Source: Hemileia vastatrix
Lineage: Eukaryota; Basidiomycota; Pucciniomycetes; Pucciniales; Zaghouaniaceae
Direction of reading: 5' to 3'
Length of the DNA: 64,000 nt
Assembly (NCBI GenBank): GCA_030280995.1
Contig: JASXTE010000001.1
Coordinates: forward strand, 17,486,606 to 17,550,605
Below are positions 30,816-42,400 of the stretch, piece by piece. A program made the position numbers and the translations under genes. The notes below the pieces were generated by a model, which saw only the letters and a program-made list of their open reading frames with translations, was not told the origin of the DNA and made no database searches. The number at the start of each line of letters is the position of its first letter. Positions within the stretch are counted from its first letter, which is position 1.

Positions 30816-32400
30816 ATGGGACTCAGAAATATTTTGTTTCTTTCCTTTATTGCCTTTTCAACGATTCAAGGATCAGTGGTACAGAAAAGCTTACTAGAAC
30901 CTCGTTTGGTATACTTTTATTTTTCATTTTTTATTTCCAGATAACTTGTTTGAACTGATTAACTTAATTTAAAATCTTTTGCTTAACATTGATTTTAATG
31001 CAGAGTGTTGATACCAAGGTAGTACTGGAAGATTTTTCCCGATCCAACAACTTAATAACAGCAATAAACGCAAATGTCGACAATCTTCCAAGCTCAGTTA
31101 ATAACAGTCTAGTGTCATTAAGTGCTTCCACTTTCCAATCAAATATATTGGCACTTAATGCTCAAATTAACCTGGCAACAAAACATTTAGCGGTGAGCTT
31201 TTTCACTAATCTGGAGTTTAACCTTTATTTCTTACAGTTTTAATTTTCAACCACTCGCAGTCGGTGGGCGTCAGCGCAACAGTGGATGCTGCTTTGATTT
31301 CTCTGAAACTTAATACTGTATGTCTTCAGTATTCCCTTGAACACTTCAATATCTTTTTCTGTTAAATTTTTTTTGCATCTATGTTAGCTTGGTCAATCCT
31401 TGTTGGATTTACTCTCCGGGATACTCAGTGGGGCTACTATTTTAATAAAGCTTGACTCAGCCACAAAAGTGAATGCCGCAATTGTAGAACTTCAAGTTGC
31501 TATCCAGGTACGCATATTGTGGAATTTAATTCATCAAAATTATTTATGGTGGAGCTGATATTCTCCAATTGTCCATTAAGCTCTATTTAACTGCATTAAG
31601 CCAATATCTCCCCACTCAAACTTCTTTTATTGCCGACCTGAGAGCACGTTTAACAATCAGTCTACAAGCGGCGGTTAATGCCACTCTAGTTTCTTTGGTA
31701 AATTTCCCGTTGCATTTTATTTTTTTATAAAAATATGTTTATATGTTTTGAATAAATTACGACGCTAGGATGTGAATAGTAGGCTTGTCCTCGGCGACAT
31801 TAATGTGCAGATCAAGTTGGGGAACACTCTTGCAACATCTGTTACCACTACAGCAACTAATGCTACCATCATACTTTCTCAAGTGGCATTGATCAAGGGG
31901 ACCATGGATTTGGCAACTAATCGATTATTGGTAAGTACCAATGAAGTATTCATGGACTTTGTTAAATTAGAGCTAAAGTGAGTGTGACACAGGGCATTTC
32001 TTCAAATGTTGCGACTGACATTGATGTGGCTTTGATCGCTGGATTACAAGTGGTAAAACAACGCATGTTTTATATTTTATTTCAAGATGCACAAGCTAAT
32101 TTTTTTTTCAATAGCTCTCAAACATTTGGGTGAGAATACTTTTAGAAATATCTAATGATTGGAAATCATTACTCCCAGTCAGTGTAAAAGCAGAGATCCA
32201 CGCTGCTCTGCTGGGCCTTCAAGTTTCTATCGCGGTAAGTTCTTAGCTTGGATTTGATTGAGACATATGCTAATAGACCGATTTATCAGCTTTACATAAA
32301 AGCTTTACGTGAATGGCTTCCTGCGAAAAGGGCCATTATTTTAGCGATTGAAATGACTTTGAGGGACAACCTTGCAAAAGCACTGGTGGCAACGTCTTGA
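30816..32400 (+). CDS. Secreted helical protein with duplicated four-exon block (unknown family)
   Basis: Nine exons: 30816-30908, 31004-31192, 31261-31317, 31388-31507, 31581-31697, 31769-31930, 31993-32049, 32115-32234, 32290-32400, encoding 341 residues. Every intron is GT-AG, 55-95 bp and phase 0. Exon 1 is a signal peptide (M-G-L-R-N-I-L-F-L-S-F-I-A-F-S, cleavage probably after T-I-Q-G). Exons 2-5 and 6-9 are the same block: lengths 63/54, 19/19, 40/40 and 39/36 codons, with matching ends (exon 4 ELQVAIQ, exon 8 LGLQVSIA) and starts (exon 5 LYLTALSQYLP, exon 9 LYIKALREWLP). The sequence is rich in Ala/Leu/Ser/Thr with predicted amphipathic helices and has no cysteine. I recognise no domain. 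The open frame through nine exons argues for a real, selected gene; a secreted effector or cell-surface protein is a guess. Confidence 0.8.
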
Positions 32401-32977
32401 AGAAGTGTCATGTTCGATGACAGCGGTTTGTTCGGGATACTATGAGTGGATGAAAATATCACTGTAATTCTTGATATATTCTTGTTTTCTTGACGGTGAT
32501 TGAGCAACTGGCGCTCTAGTATTGGAAAGGAGTCGGAGAAGAGCATATTATTTTGGACCTTGTGCTGTAGAGGTTTTAGATGGTTCAAAGACAATGAAAA
32601 TGTAGCACGTGGGATAGAACTTCAAATTTAATTTGAGAGAAACAATTTAAATCTCGGCTTACTTTCTGGGATGTTCATTCAAAATTTACAACCCTTACCA
32701 GAAACTCGAAATCTTCACTTAAGAATATAAAATCAAAAGTCTGAGGGAGACACTGTATCACTCCAACATGAGGTTTGCGTTGCCAGCTAAAAGGTGGAGT
32801 TTTAAATAGAAAGCAAGGATAACTGAAAAGGAGGAAGTGGAGTTTTCAGTAAACATTGTAAAATACAACTGGGTTATGATTTGTGAGTAAAAAAACAGTC
32901 GCTTGATTTTAGAGTGACTTGCTCAATTTCTTTGATGATAATCAATATTTCTAAGTATAGTAAGTACATACATATTG
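32401..32977. other. Region downstream of the secreted-protein gene
   Basis: Contains the 3' UTR and no recognised gene. An open frame on the minus strand (32292-32594) only mirrors the last exon and its downstream sequence. Confidence 0.5.
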
Positions 32978-33173
32978 GGGGGTATCAAGGTTAGAATTTG
33001 TAATTATTTAAAAGGTATTTCACAACGCAAAAAGAAAGCCAAAAACTTGACATTAATTCTCAGTAAAAAGGTGTTTTTGGGCACAATATGGCATATTTTA
33101 AAAAATAATCATGGTTGATTTGGTGGAAAAAAGAGTTATTTTGAAATGGAAGATTTCTAACTTTGATACCCCC
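32978..33173. mobile_element. MITE copy 2 (196 bp)
   Basis: Starts GGGGGTATCAAGGTTAGAAT and ends TTTCTAACTTTGATACCCCC. The body matches copies at 12281, 33423 and 47254 in inverted order relative to 12281. It is flanked by TATTG and TATTA, one base different. Immediately to the right, GTGGGTATCAAAAT looks like a second, partial end. Confidence 0.87.
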
Positions 33174-33422
33174 TATTAGTGGGTATCAAAATTTCAAAAT
33201 ATTGTCTTACAAATCCAACACTGCGCTTAGGAGTTTGCGAAATCACACATCAGATTTTGGAAACTCATTAGCCCCAGAGCTGGTCAATTTCAAAGGAAGT
33301 GTCACCGGATGACCTATGCACTTAGTTGAGTGAGCTCAAGAGAACTGAGAGTCAAGAAATTAGAATAGCTTTGAATGTCCTTTGAGTTAATTAGGAACAC
33401 CAAGAAGTAACATACTGGATAA

Positions 33423-33619
33423 GGGGTATCAAAGTTAGAAATTTTCCATTTCAAAATACCTCTTTTTTCCACCAAAGCAACAATGATTATTTATTAAAAT
33501 ATGCCATATTGTACCCCTAAAACACCTTTTTACTGAGAATCAATGTCAAGTTTGTGGCTTTCTTTTTGTGTTGTGATATACCTTTTAAATAATTACAAAT
33601 TTCTAACTTTGATACCCCC
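33423..33619. mobile_element. MITE copy 3 (197 bp)
   Basis: Starts GGGGTATCAAAGTTAGAAAT and ends TTTCTAACTTTGATACCCCC, flanked by TAA on both sides. It lies only 250 bp from copy 2 and in opposite orientation (same as copy 1). Confidence 0.88.
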
Positions 33620-33798
33620 TAATATGTGTCAAAGAAAGGAAAACTCTTAGAATAGGTTTGAAACTCAGTAATTTAATTTCACTAATGATAAATGGTTTAA
33701 AATTTATACTTGGTAGAAAAATAGAGATAATGATTTAAACCTTATTTAAAGACATTTAAGGGTTCTAATCAAATGTTTTGTAATTGTATTGGTTATAT

Positions 33799-36700
33799 CA
33801 CCACGCAATATTTGGGGGGGACCTGCTAGAAAGTCCTCAACTTGAACTTAGATGGAACATATATGGAACTCAGACTGAACTTATAATGAACTGATACTGA
33901 AATTTACTTTGAAATCATATTGAGCTCTTCACCAAGTATGAATAATACTGTGCCGAGAAAATATTGAGAGTTTAATGAAAAATTAATAGAAATACAAAGT
34001 AGGGGAGCTTAAGAATCTGATAAATCCACAGTATTTTTTAATAAAACACAATTTAATGCTAATTTTGGATCTCACTTTATCAGTAAAAAGACTGAAAATC
34101 ATAGTACTTATTTCAAAATTATTACTTCTAAGCTTTCTAATGAGTTAATTAGCTTTTTGAGAAAAAATAAAAAATTATATATGTGGCTCTTTTTGTTGAA
34201 AACTCCTTTTAACCCAGAATTTGAAACTTTGATTTTTAAATTTAACCCATATGACCTGATTCTTTCTTTCATGTATTTTTATATTTTTTGTTCATTCAAT
34301 ATAATTATTTTCAATTCAGTTGAGTTATTTTTTAAAAAAATATTGAACCATCAAATATCTTATATTTTTATTTCTAGAATACAGTTAAACCACATATAAC
34401 TAAACAAAAAAATTATCAATGTGTTTTCTCAATCTCTCACTTAATGAATTACTCTAATATATTCCTTATACTCAACAGTAATATTTGAGAAATTATTTGA
34501 TTATATGTGTGTAAAAAATTATATATCTTATTATAGTAGATTTAATCCATCTTTTAAAATTTTTAAATGCAAGTCAATGTTTAAAATCAAAAGGAAATTC
34601 ATTTGTGAACTTTAATTTGTTCTTTTTATTCCTCAAATACTGAGTAATTTTGTAATCAGCATTTAGTTAACACAATAAATATATGAGATTCCAGAACTTT
34701 TCATGATTTAGTTTATAAAAATTCTATGAAAATATTGTCAGCTGGTGAGTGATCTCATGAGTTAAAATAATTAATCACTACTAAATAAATTTTCTGTATG
34801 TAGAACTGAAATCCAAACTAGAAATCAAATTTTAAAGATAAAACACAACAAAAAAGCATAATATTCTTTAAATTTAATATTAATGCTTAAGTGTACTTCC
34901 ATGCTATATGGTGGGATAATTGCTATGTCCACCTGGGAATAAGCACCATAGATTTTCAAAAGTGTTCTCATGTCAAAAAATGTGGTTCAGGTCAAATTTC
35001 AGAGTAAAATATTGTGGAAGAACTGAACTTAATAGGTAGAAGTTGTAATTTTTCATCATTATATTAGTTTCTCATTGAATAACTACCATATGATATTTTT
35101 TTTTTGTAAAAAAGACACAATAGGTATTTTGAGTTACACACATATAAAAAAGCTAGTTTTAAAGGGATTATATTTAAATTGCAATAAATAATGATGCATA
35201 TTTTAAATTAATAGACAGAATATTTCAATTCTATGTTGTTGATGAAAAATTTAAGTAAAAAGTTTCAGGTTTGCTTTTGTAGTCTTTGGAAAAAAGTTTT
35301 TGACAGGATTAATTCACAACTGAACATTTACACATAATTCTTAAATAGAATATATGAGTTAACAATTTATAAATCATTTATTAGAAAAATCATATTCACA
35401 CTTATAGGTAAAAATTATATTATTCTGCTATTAACTTTCTAATTCTTTAAAGTAAAATCCCTTTAATATTATATGTAAACAGAAATTTTTTAAAATCTTC
35501 TTGTAATTGGCCTTATAAATAACAAGTACTAGAATGAATATATTTAAGAAAAAATGAATTTGGATAGAGAATATTTCAACTCATCAGTACACATTTAAAA
35601 CAGAAACTTAAGGTTAAACTTGGAGTTTTTACAACAATATATATTTATTTGAAATATATTTATTTAATTTTTTAAAAAGATACCATATTTATCCTATGAG
35701 ATTTCCCTTTAATTTACACATGAAAATCAAGAAAAAAAAATTGAGGCTTTGAAGGATCTATATAATTTGTACTTAAAATGAACAAATAATTTTTTTGAGT
35801 TAGTATGAATCTAAAAAGAAGATCTTATACCTTCTTTATATGTTATAGTTGTATTAAAATAATTTTTAGTTATCTTCTTAATCTTTAATGGAGAAAAAAG
35901 AATAATTTCATAATATTAGAAAATAAGCATCCAAACGTTTTTAATAAGAAATTTCTCCAAAATGATTCATCATTTATATTTGTTTCAATAAATTTAAAGT
36001 ATTTAATATAAATCATTTCCATTTAAGAATATGCTTATTTTTACATATAAAAATATTTGATAAACATTTTAAAAAATTATATATTTTCTCACAGTTTAAC
36101 TTTGCTTGAACCACAGTTTGAAACAGGATCTCATTGTGAGTTCAATCTAAGTTCCACCAAAATTAAGATATATTATTTTTGGAAAATGTATATAGTCATT
36201 GAAATGAAAAAACTTTAGTAAAAGAATGACTCAAAATGTTTTTAATTATATTTAATAGATTATATAAAAGATATTGATGAAGATAACATACTCATTTTAT
36301 TAAATTTTTGTTATCATTACTAATTATTATTTCATGTACAGTAATTATAGAACTTAAAATAAAGGAGAAGGTTTACTATATATATTAATGTGTTTCATTT
36401 TAAATATTTATTTAAATTTTATTTTTGAATTTAAAAATATTATACATCTCACTAAAATTGTTCTGAACTGAATTAAAAGCTCTATACATTCATCTAATAA
36501 AAGAAAAAAAGTGCATTAGCTCAAAATTTTAATATAGGCTTTTTTACTTTTCCCAAATTGTTTCAAAAGTTTACCCATTTTATTGTTTTTCTATCTTATG
36601 TATATTCTTAATAAAAATTCTGTAAAAGACTTTTTAAAAAATTAAAATAGTATTTAATGGCTAGTTTTTACACTCCTGTAGATCTTCAGTCTCAATTTTC

Positions 36701-37377
36701 GGTACTTATTACAAACATTGAAGGACAGGGTGAACTCTGTAATTTTGCCAAAGGATAGAGTCCACCTTCAGTTTTTTTCCACCTCATTTCACATCCTTTT
36801 GAGCTCTATACATGCCTTTCTCTGCCTTATTATTCCTTCTAACTTCATTTAAATATCTCTTATTTTGATAAACATCACAAGGAAGTAACTGTAGTATCAA
36901 AAATTCATGAGTAAGTTTCCATACTCCTCACCCCTCCCCTCCCCTTTTAATTTTCATCCTTCCCACTACTCCTGATTCCCTCCTCATCTATACTCACCCC
37001 TTTCTCACTCCTCCCTACCCCACCCCACCCCAACCTTTCCTTTCCACCCTTTAACCCACCAAGCCCTTTTAGAGATATCTTAAACCTCTCTCTTCCAAAT
37101 CCAACCTTCTTGTTCCTCATCCCAGCCATTTAACCTTAAAATCATCTTGATCCTTTTGCTGCTCACCCCACCTCTTTGGCTTTTAAATTCACCCCTTTTT
37201 TCATATAGAGTAAGAGGGGTGAGAAGTAGATCATTTAAAGTTATTCTTAGTGATATGAGATATATAAGGGTGTATAGGGGATCAAAAGGGGTGATATGTG
37301 TAACAAATTTATTTAGGTGAGGTGAGGTGGGAGGGAGAGGGGTGGAGAAGGGGGATACAAGAAGTGGTGAGGGGAGA
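33799..37377. mobile_element. Fragment of large non-coding TIR element (CACTA-like family), reversed
   Basis: Begins CACCACGCAATATTTGGGGG followed by a decayed GACTTGCTAGCAAGTC-like palindrome (CCTGCTAGAAAGTC) and a run of 'gaactcagactgaac' phrases. This equals the reversed right end of the complete element 58953-61391. Further in, 36715-36810 matches the reverse of about 60440-60545, and 36930-37377 shows the same switch from pyrimidine-rich to purine-rich DNA. It ends where the gypsy-2 LTR starts, so gypsy-2 probably inserted into it. No gene is seen in its AT-rich interior (33850-36700). Confidence 0.65.
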
Positions 37378-38876
37378 TGTCAGCCTGTATATCCCCAGGA
37401 CTGATTAAAAAGTGCTTATAAGTTATGTTAAACACATGAACTATACATGGGAACTATAAATGAGAATACACAAACAGTATACATAAGTAAAATTATGATA
37501 ATACACAAAAACATGCCATTATAACACCTTATATACATGCATATATCCACCTTTTATAGGTCTTATGTACTTAATATTAAGTTTGAATATGTTAGGGTAA
37601 TCTTAAGAACCTTAAGTATAAGGCTACATAATTTTTAAGTACACTTAAAGCTGTTATATTCATTGTTTTACGCAAAAAACAAGAAATGTGCTTTATTTCA
37701 CTTAAAAGTTGACTATATGCGCTAAAAAATTGAGAATATCAAAATTGGGCTTTGACAGATCAATTGGGCTCATTTAGGACTATTGATTAGGCTATTTAAA
37801 TGCATAAAAATAACAGTTTTCAAATTTGGTGTTTTTTATGCCAGAAATGGCTTCTGTGTACTGGCCACATACTGCCTGCTTTTTTCCCGTGTGAATAGCT
37901 TCATTTTTAGCAAAGTTAGCTTTTTCAAACTATAATTACCCCACATTCTACGCCCACTGTGGGGAAACACACTAAAATAGGCGACAGGCGCTTAGTTAGT
38001 GTCCTAGCTTAATTAATAGTGCATTGACCCTGTTTATATGCACTAATTTCATTAATAATCTCACTCTTGGCATCTTATTTCATCACCACACTTAAATTTG
38101 CCTAATTTTAGTCAAGGATTTACCCGTGCAAGCGCCTGCCAAGGACTGCATGTAGTTACCCCACATCTCACACTCTTTTTTAAGTTTTTGGGTGGTTTCT
38201 CAGTCAATTTTGGTTATTTCTGGATGGGAATTTCACGTAGTATAATGTCAGGATTAGCCCCTCCATTTCTACAGTCAATCCCCCTTATTATTAAGCTATT
38301 ATTAACCTTAAAAAGTCTCTTTTAGTCTTTTATATTATTTTTATACGCATATACTCTCTTTTTATCTTTTCCTTTAATTTTGATGGTTTTCCCTTATTAG
38401 TACAGTATTTTGGTGGTGGTTACTTGTCTAATTATGTCATGGGTCACTAGGAATGTTGATGGGAAGGTCTATTAGTTGTTTTGAGGCGTCATTAACTGTG
38501 TATTGGATGGTACATCAAGGGATTTATTGAGGAACTCATTGTGTATAAAAGGAGGAGGTTTTTGGGTCTTGTTTCTACATTCTTTATCATTACAATTTAA
38601 CCAATATAAACAAATAAATTACAATAAATATCAATTAGTACTTTTATAAGACTTTTGAATAGTATCTGAACTATTAGAATCTATTTTTCTACCAACTAAA
38701 AAGATTGTAAGCCACATATAAAAATAGTGAGAATTATTTTACTGAGACCTTTATTCTGAATTATATTTTACTATTTGTTGGATTTATACTACAGTATTCA
38801 TATAGGACCATTTAAATCTTCTAGAAAAAGACTTTTCAAGCTATTTCACGTCCTTTAAGTTGATCTTAGCCTGACA
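37378..38876 (+). repeat. Gypsy-2 5' LTR
   Basis: Starts TGTCAGCCTGTATATCCCC, like gypsy-1 (TGTCAGCCAGGC), and ends CCTGACA, followed within a few bases by the primer-binding site. A promoter-like TATAAAAGGAGG lies near 38545. The first 300 bp recur inverted at 47120-47648. Confidence 0.8.
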
Positions 38877-38879
38877 ATT

Positions 38880-38892
38880 TGGGACCTTTCCT
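38880..38892 (+). other. Gypsy-2 primer-binding site
   Basis: TGGGACCTTTCC three bases after the LTR; nearly the same as gypsy-1 TGGGGGCCTTTCC. Starts with TGG as expected for pairing with a tRNA 3' end. Confidence 0.6.
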
Positions 38893-39462
38893 CAAGAATT
38901 CTGTTATAATCCAGTAAGTGAAAATTTCAAAGAAGGTACATGTAAATAATATCCCTATAGAAATATTTGGATAATTACAACAGGTTGGGGTCACTTATAT
39001 AGTGATTTCAGAAAAAGAAGCCCTGTTATATAATAAAATTGTGATATTGAATCAACAATTTTACCACTAATTTAACATAAAATTGTTATTAGTGGGAGTC
39101 TGTCAATAGACCAATTAAATTTGTGATCTTTGTAGATAATAAACCAATTAAACTGATTAATTGTTTTCTTTTATCAGGACTCTTAATCTTTTCTTTTTAT
39201 TGGTTTGTGACATTCATTAAATATTTAGAAAAAATCTTACTGACAGTTGTTTTCTTTTAAATATAAAAACATGGCTACATATTGTAGACCAGTTAAATCA
39301 AGTGACCACATAAAAGCATATTTGACTTTTGGCACTTAAAGATTCACTTCATACCAATAAGTAAGCAATAAAATTGTCCTCAGTGGTATTTATAAATACT
39401 GATAAAACTCCTTTTTCAAGTTTTCATATCTAAACTTTCAATTCTTTAAATTCCTCGTGAAA

Positions 39463-42400
39463 ATGTGTGACAACAATGACATTGTAAGTAATAAGGCAAA
39501 ACCTTATAACTTAAGACCTAGAGCTGAAAGACCTGTTACAGGACATTCAAATGGAGGGCCAGGACTCTCCCATAATCAACAACACTCCGCCAATATCTCT
39601 GGAGGAAAGGGAAAAGCTTTTAAAGCAAGTTTCAATAAAGAAAACAAAAAATACTTTACAAGAACAGGTTCACTCCCTATCCACCCTACTGAACACCTTG
39701 AGAATAAGAGTCAACAATATAGTGGACCAGATCAAAAATCTAGAGAAAAGAGCAGCTCAAGGTTTCATAGAAGTCAACCAAGCTCTAGTGGACATAAAGG
39801 CTCAACCACCAATAGTGGCACCCAACAATTCCATAGCAACATCTCCAGCCCAAGAGGAGGACCAAAAAATTACAGTAAGAAAATGGAAATGGGATTGGTA
39901 CGCCCAAAACTACAACAACCCTCCTCAACAAGGATCCAGCAGTCACCCTTACAGGGGAAAGCCAAGGAGAGGCAGGGGAAATGGAATAAGACCGTGGTAA
40001 GTCATCCATCTTCTCAGGATCAATTATATAATCCTAACAATGAATTACTTATAGGTAATGAAATTGATAGAGAGGTATTGGATATAATTGATAAGTATTT
40101 AAAAAATTATTCATTTGAAAATAACATGTTAGACTTGTCTTTCAATGAGGACAATGTACATAGTTTTATTGACCACCAGGAAAATACTATTAATATAAAA
40201 ATGGAATCAAATGAATTTAATCTTGACCCTGATGATGAGTCTTCTGAATTATACACAGACAAAATTGAATATTTTCTAAAAGAAAATCCAATGGAATCAT
40301 TAATAATTAGTAAATTATTATTAAGAATTGAAAAATTGGAAGAATTCTCTAAAGAGTCCAACAATAATACAGAAAGTGTATTGTTAAACCTCACACAATC
40401 ATTGAGTACAACAGCCAATAGGTTAAAGATTATTGAGAATTCAAATAATGATTTAATCAATGAAAACAAAAGATTAAACTCTGAGATTAAAGATTTAGAA
40501 AATAAATTAGAACATTCTCAGAATATTATGGCTACCATAGAGGGACGTGTAAAATTGTCTTTTTCAAATGTAAATGATACCTTAACTCATGTACCTGTAA
40601 TAAAAGATAGGTTACAAAGAGTAGAAATTGAAGTAGCTAACATTTTGAAAAATACTGAAAAAATAAAAGATAATACCTCTTATGTGGATAGAGTACCAGT
40701 TTTTATGAAACACTCTGATAATAAACCAATGATTGAACATGAACATAGTGTCATGGGCTCTGAGAATATAAAATCAGTAAAAGATGAAATAAATGATCAT
40801 CTTTCTAAAGTAAGTGAATTAATCAATATTCCTCAGGTTAGGGAAGCAAAAACTAGCCAAAAGAACTGGCCTAAGTTAGATCAATACCCTTCTTTTGACG
40901 GGGATTCAAAATCTGATTGGCAGCAATTCATACAAAGAATTGATAACTTAAAATTTTCATACAAATTACCTGATGAAGAAATTACTTCAAAGTTAATATC
41001 TTTATTTACAGATGTGGCCTTATTATGGTTTGAATCTGTATTGAGTGAGGGAATTAATTACTCCTGGAATGAATAGAAGGCACTAATTGAAAGGCAATTT
41101 GGTGGCCCAAAATTTAGAATCACTCAACAAAGATTGTATGAAAGAACCATATATAATCCAAATGCTGGAGATAAACCCATGGTCTTCTTAATGACTTTAA
41201 TAAAAATCATGAAAGCTATGGATCCAAAAATGGATTATGAAGAGTGGAAAAAAAATAATATACAAGTTGCCTATATCAGTTAGAGACATTATTGTGGCTA
41301 GAACTGAAACCATCAGAGATACCTCTGGATTCATTAATATATGCAATGAGATATTATTAAACCACAAGTATGAAACCAAGTATAGTAATTACAGACAAAG
41401 TGTTGACATGGTAAAACCTACTACAAGTAAGTTACCAGTGGAGAAGAAAAAACCTTCAGCTCCCCTTGTCCCTAAGAGACAAGAGAATAACACTTGTTGC
41501 AAATGTAATGAACCTTGGGTTAAGGGTCACACGTGTAAGAAGAGAATAAATGTTATTGAAACCTCACAGAATTCTGAACCAAGTAATCATGAAGATGAGA
41601 ACATGGAATCCAGTGAGGATAGTAAAAGTAACATATCTTACAGTGATGATGAAAATGAGATATTTGTATTAGAACAGGATATTATGTTCCTGAATGATGC
41701 TATACCTCATACAGACACATCTTTAACTTCCATAGAGGAAGCTGAAATAATTAAAGATGTATCTCATGATACTTACAACATAACACCTATCAGAGCACCT
41801 GTTATAATATGTGGAAAAGAAATGAATGCCATTCTTGACACTGGGGCTGCAGGTAGTGTAGTTTCAATTAATACATTAATGAAACTTGATATTAAGTACC
41901 AGGAAAAACTAGAACCTGTTCAGACAAAGAACTGGAGGGGTTTTGGTTCAGTATTAAATCCAATTGGAAAATACAAAACTGCTGTATTCTTTAAATATAA
42001 TAATGGATATGTTAGAGCAGTTTGTGAATTTTTAGTAATGGATAATAATAATTGCAGCGATTGGTTTATTATTGGCAAAGAATTATTGACAAAATTTGGC
42101 ATTAAACTAGATCCTGCAAACAGTTGCTTCACCATAGGCATGAATGGTAAGAGAAAATTCAAAATATGTTCTGAAAATTCAGTATATTCCATTTCTTATA
42201 GAGAAGATCAACTGCAAGGTGGAAGAACCACCACTGAAGTGGTTGAATTGGAAAATGAAATCCAAAAGGCCTCATTCAGTCCTCAACTCTCAAAAATTGA
42301 AGAAGAAAATATTTTGAGATTGATTTAATCATATCCTATGGCATTTGCTCATGGTTCAAATGAACTAGGATTGGTCAAAGACCATGAGATGAAAATCTCT

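Noticed and set aside
30592..30897. 101-codon ORF overlapping exon 1 of the secreted-protein gene in another frame
   Set aside because: The nine-exon model explains the region better; this frame has only low-complexity hydrophobic residues from T-rich DNA.
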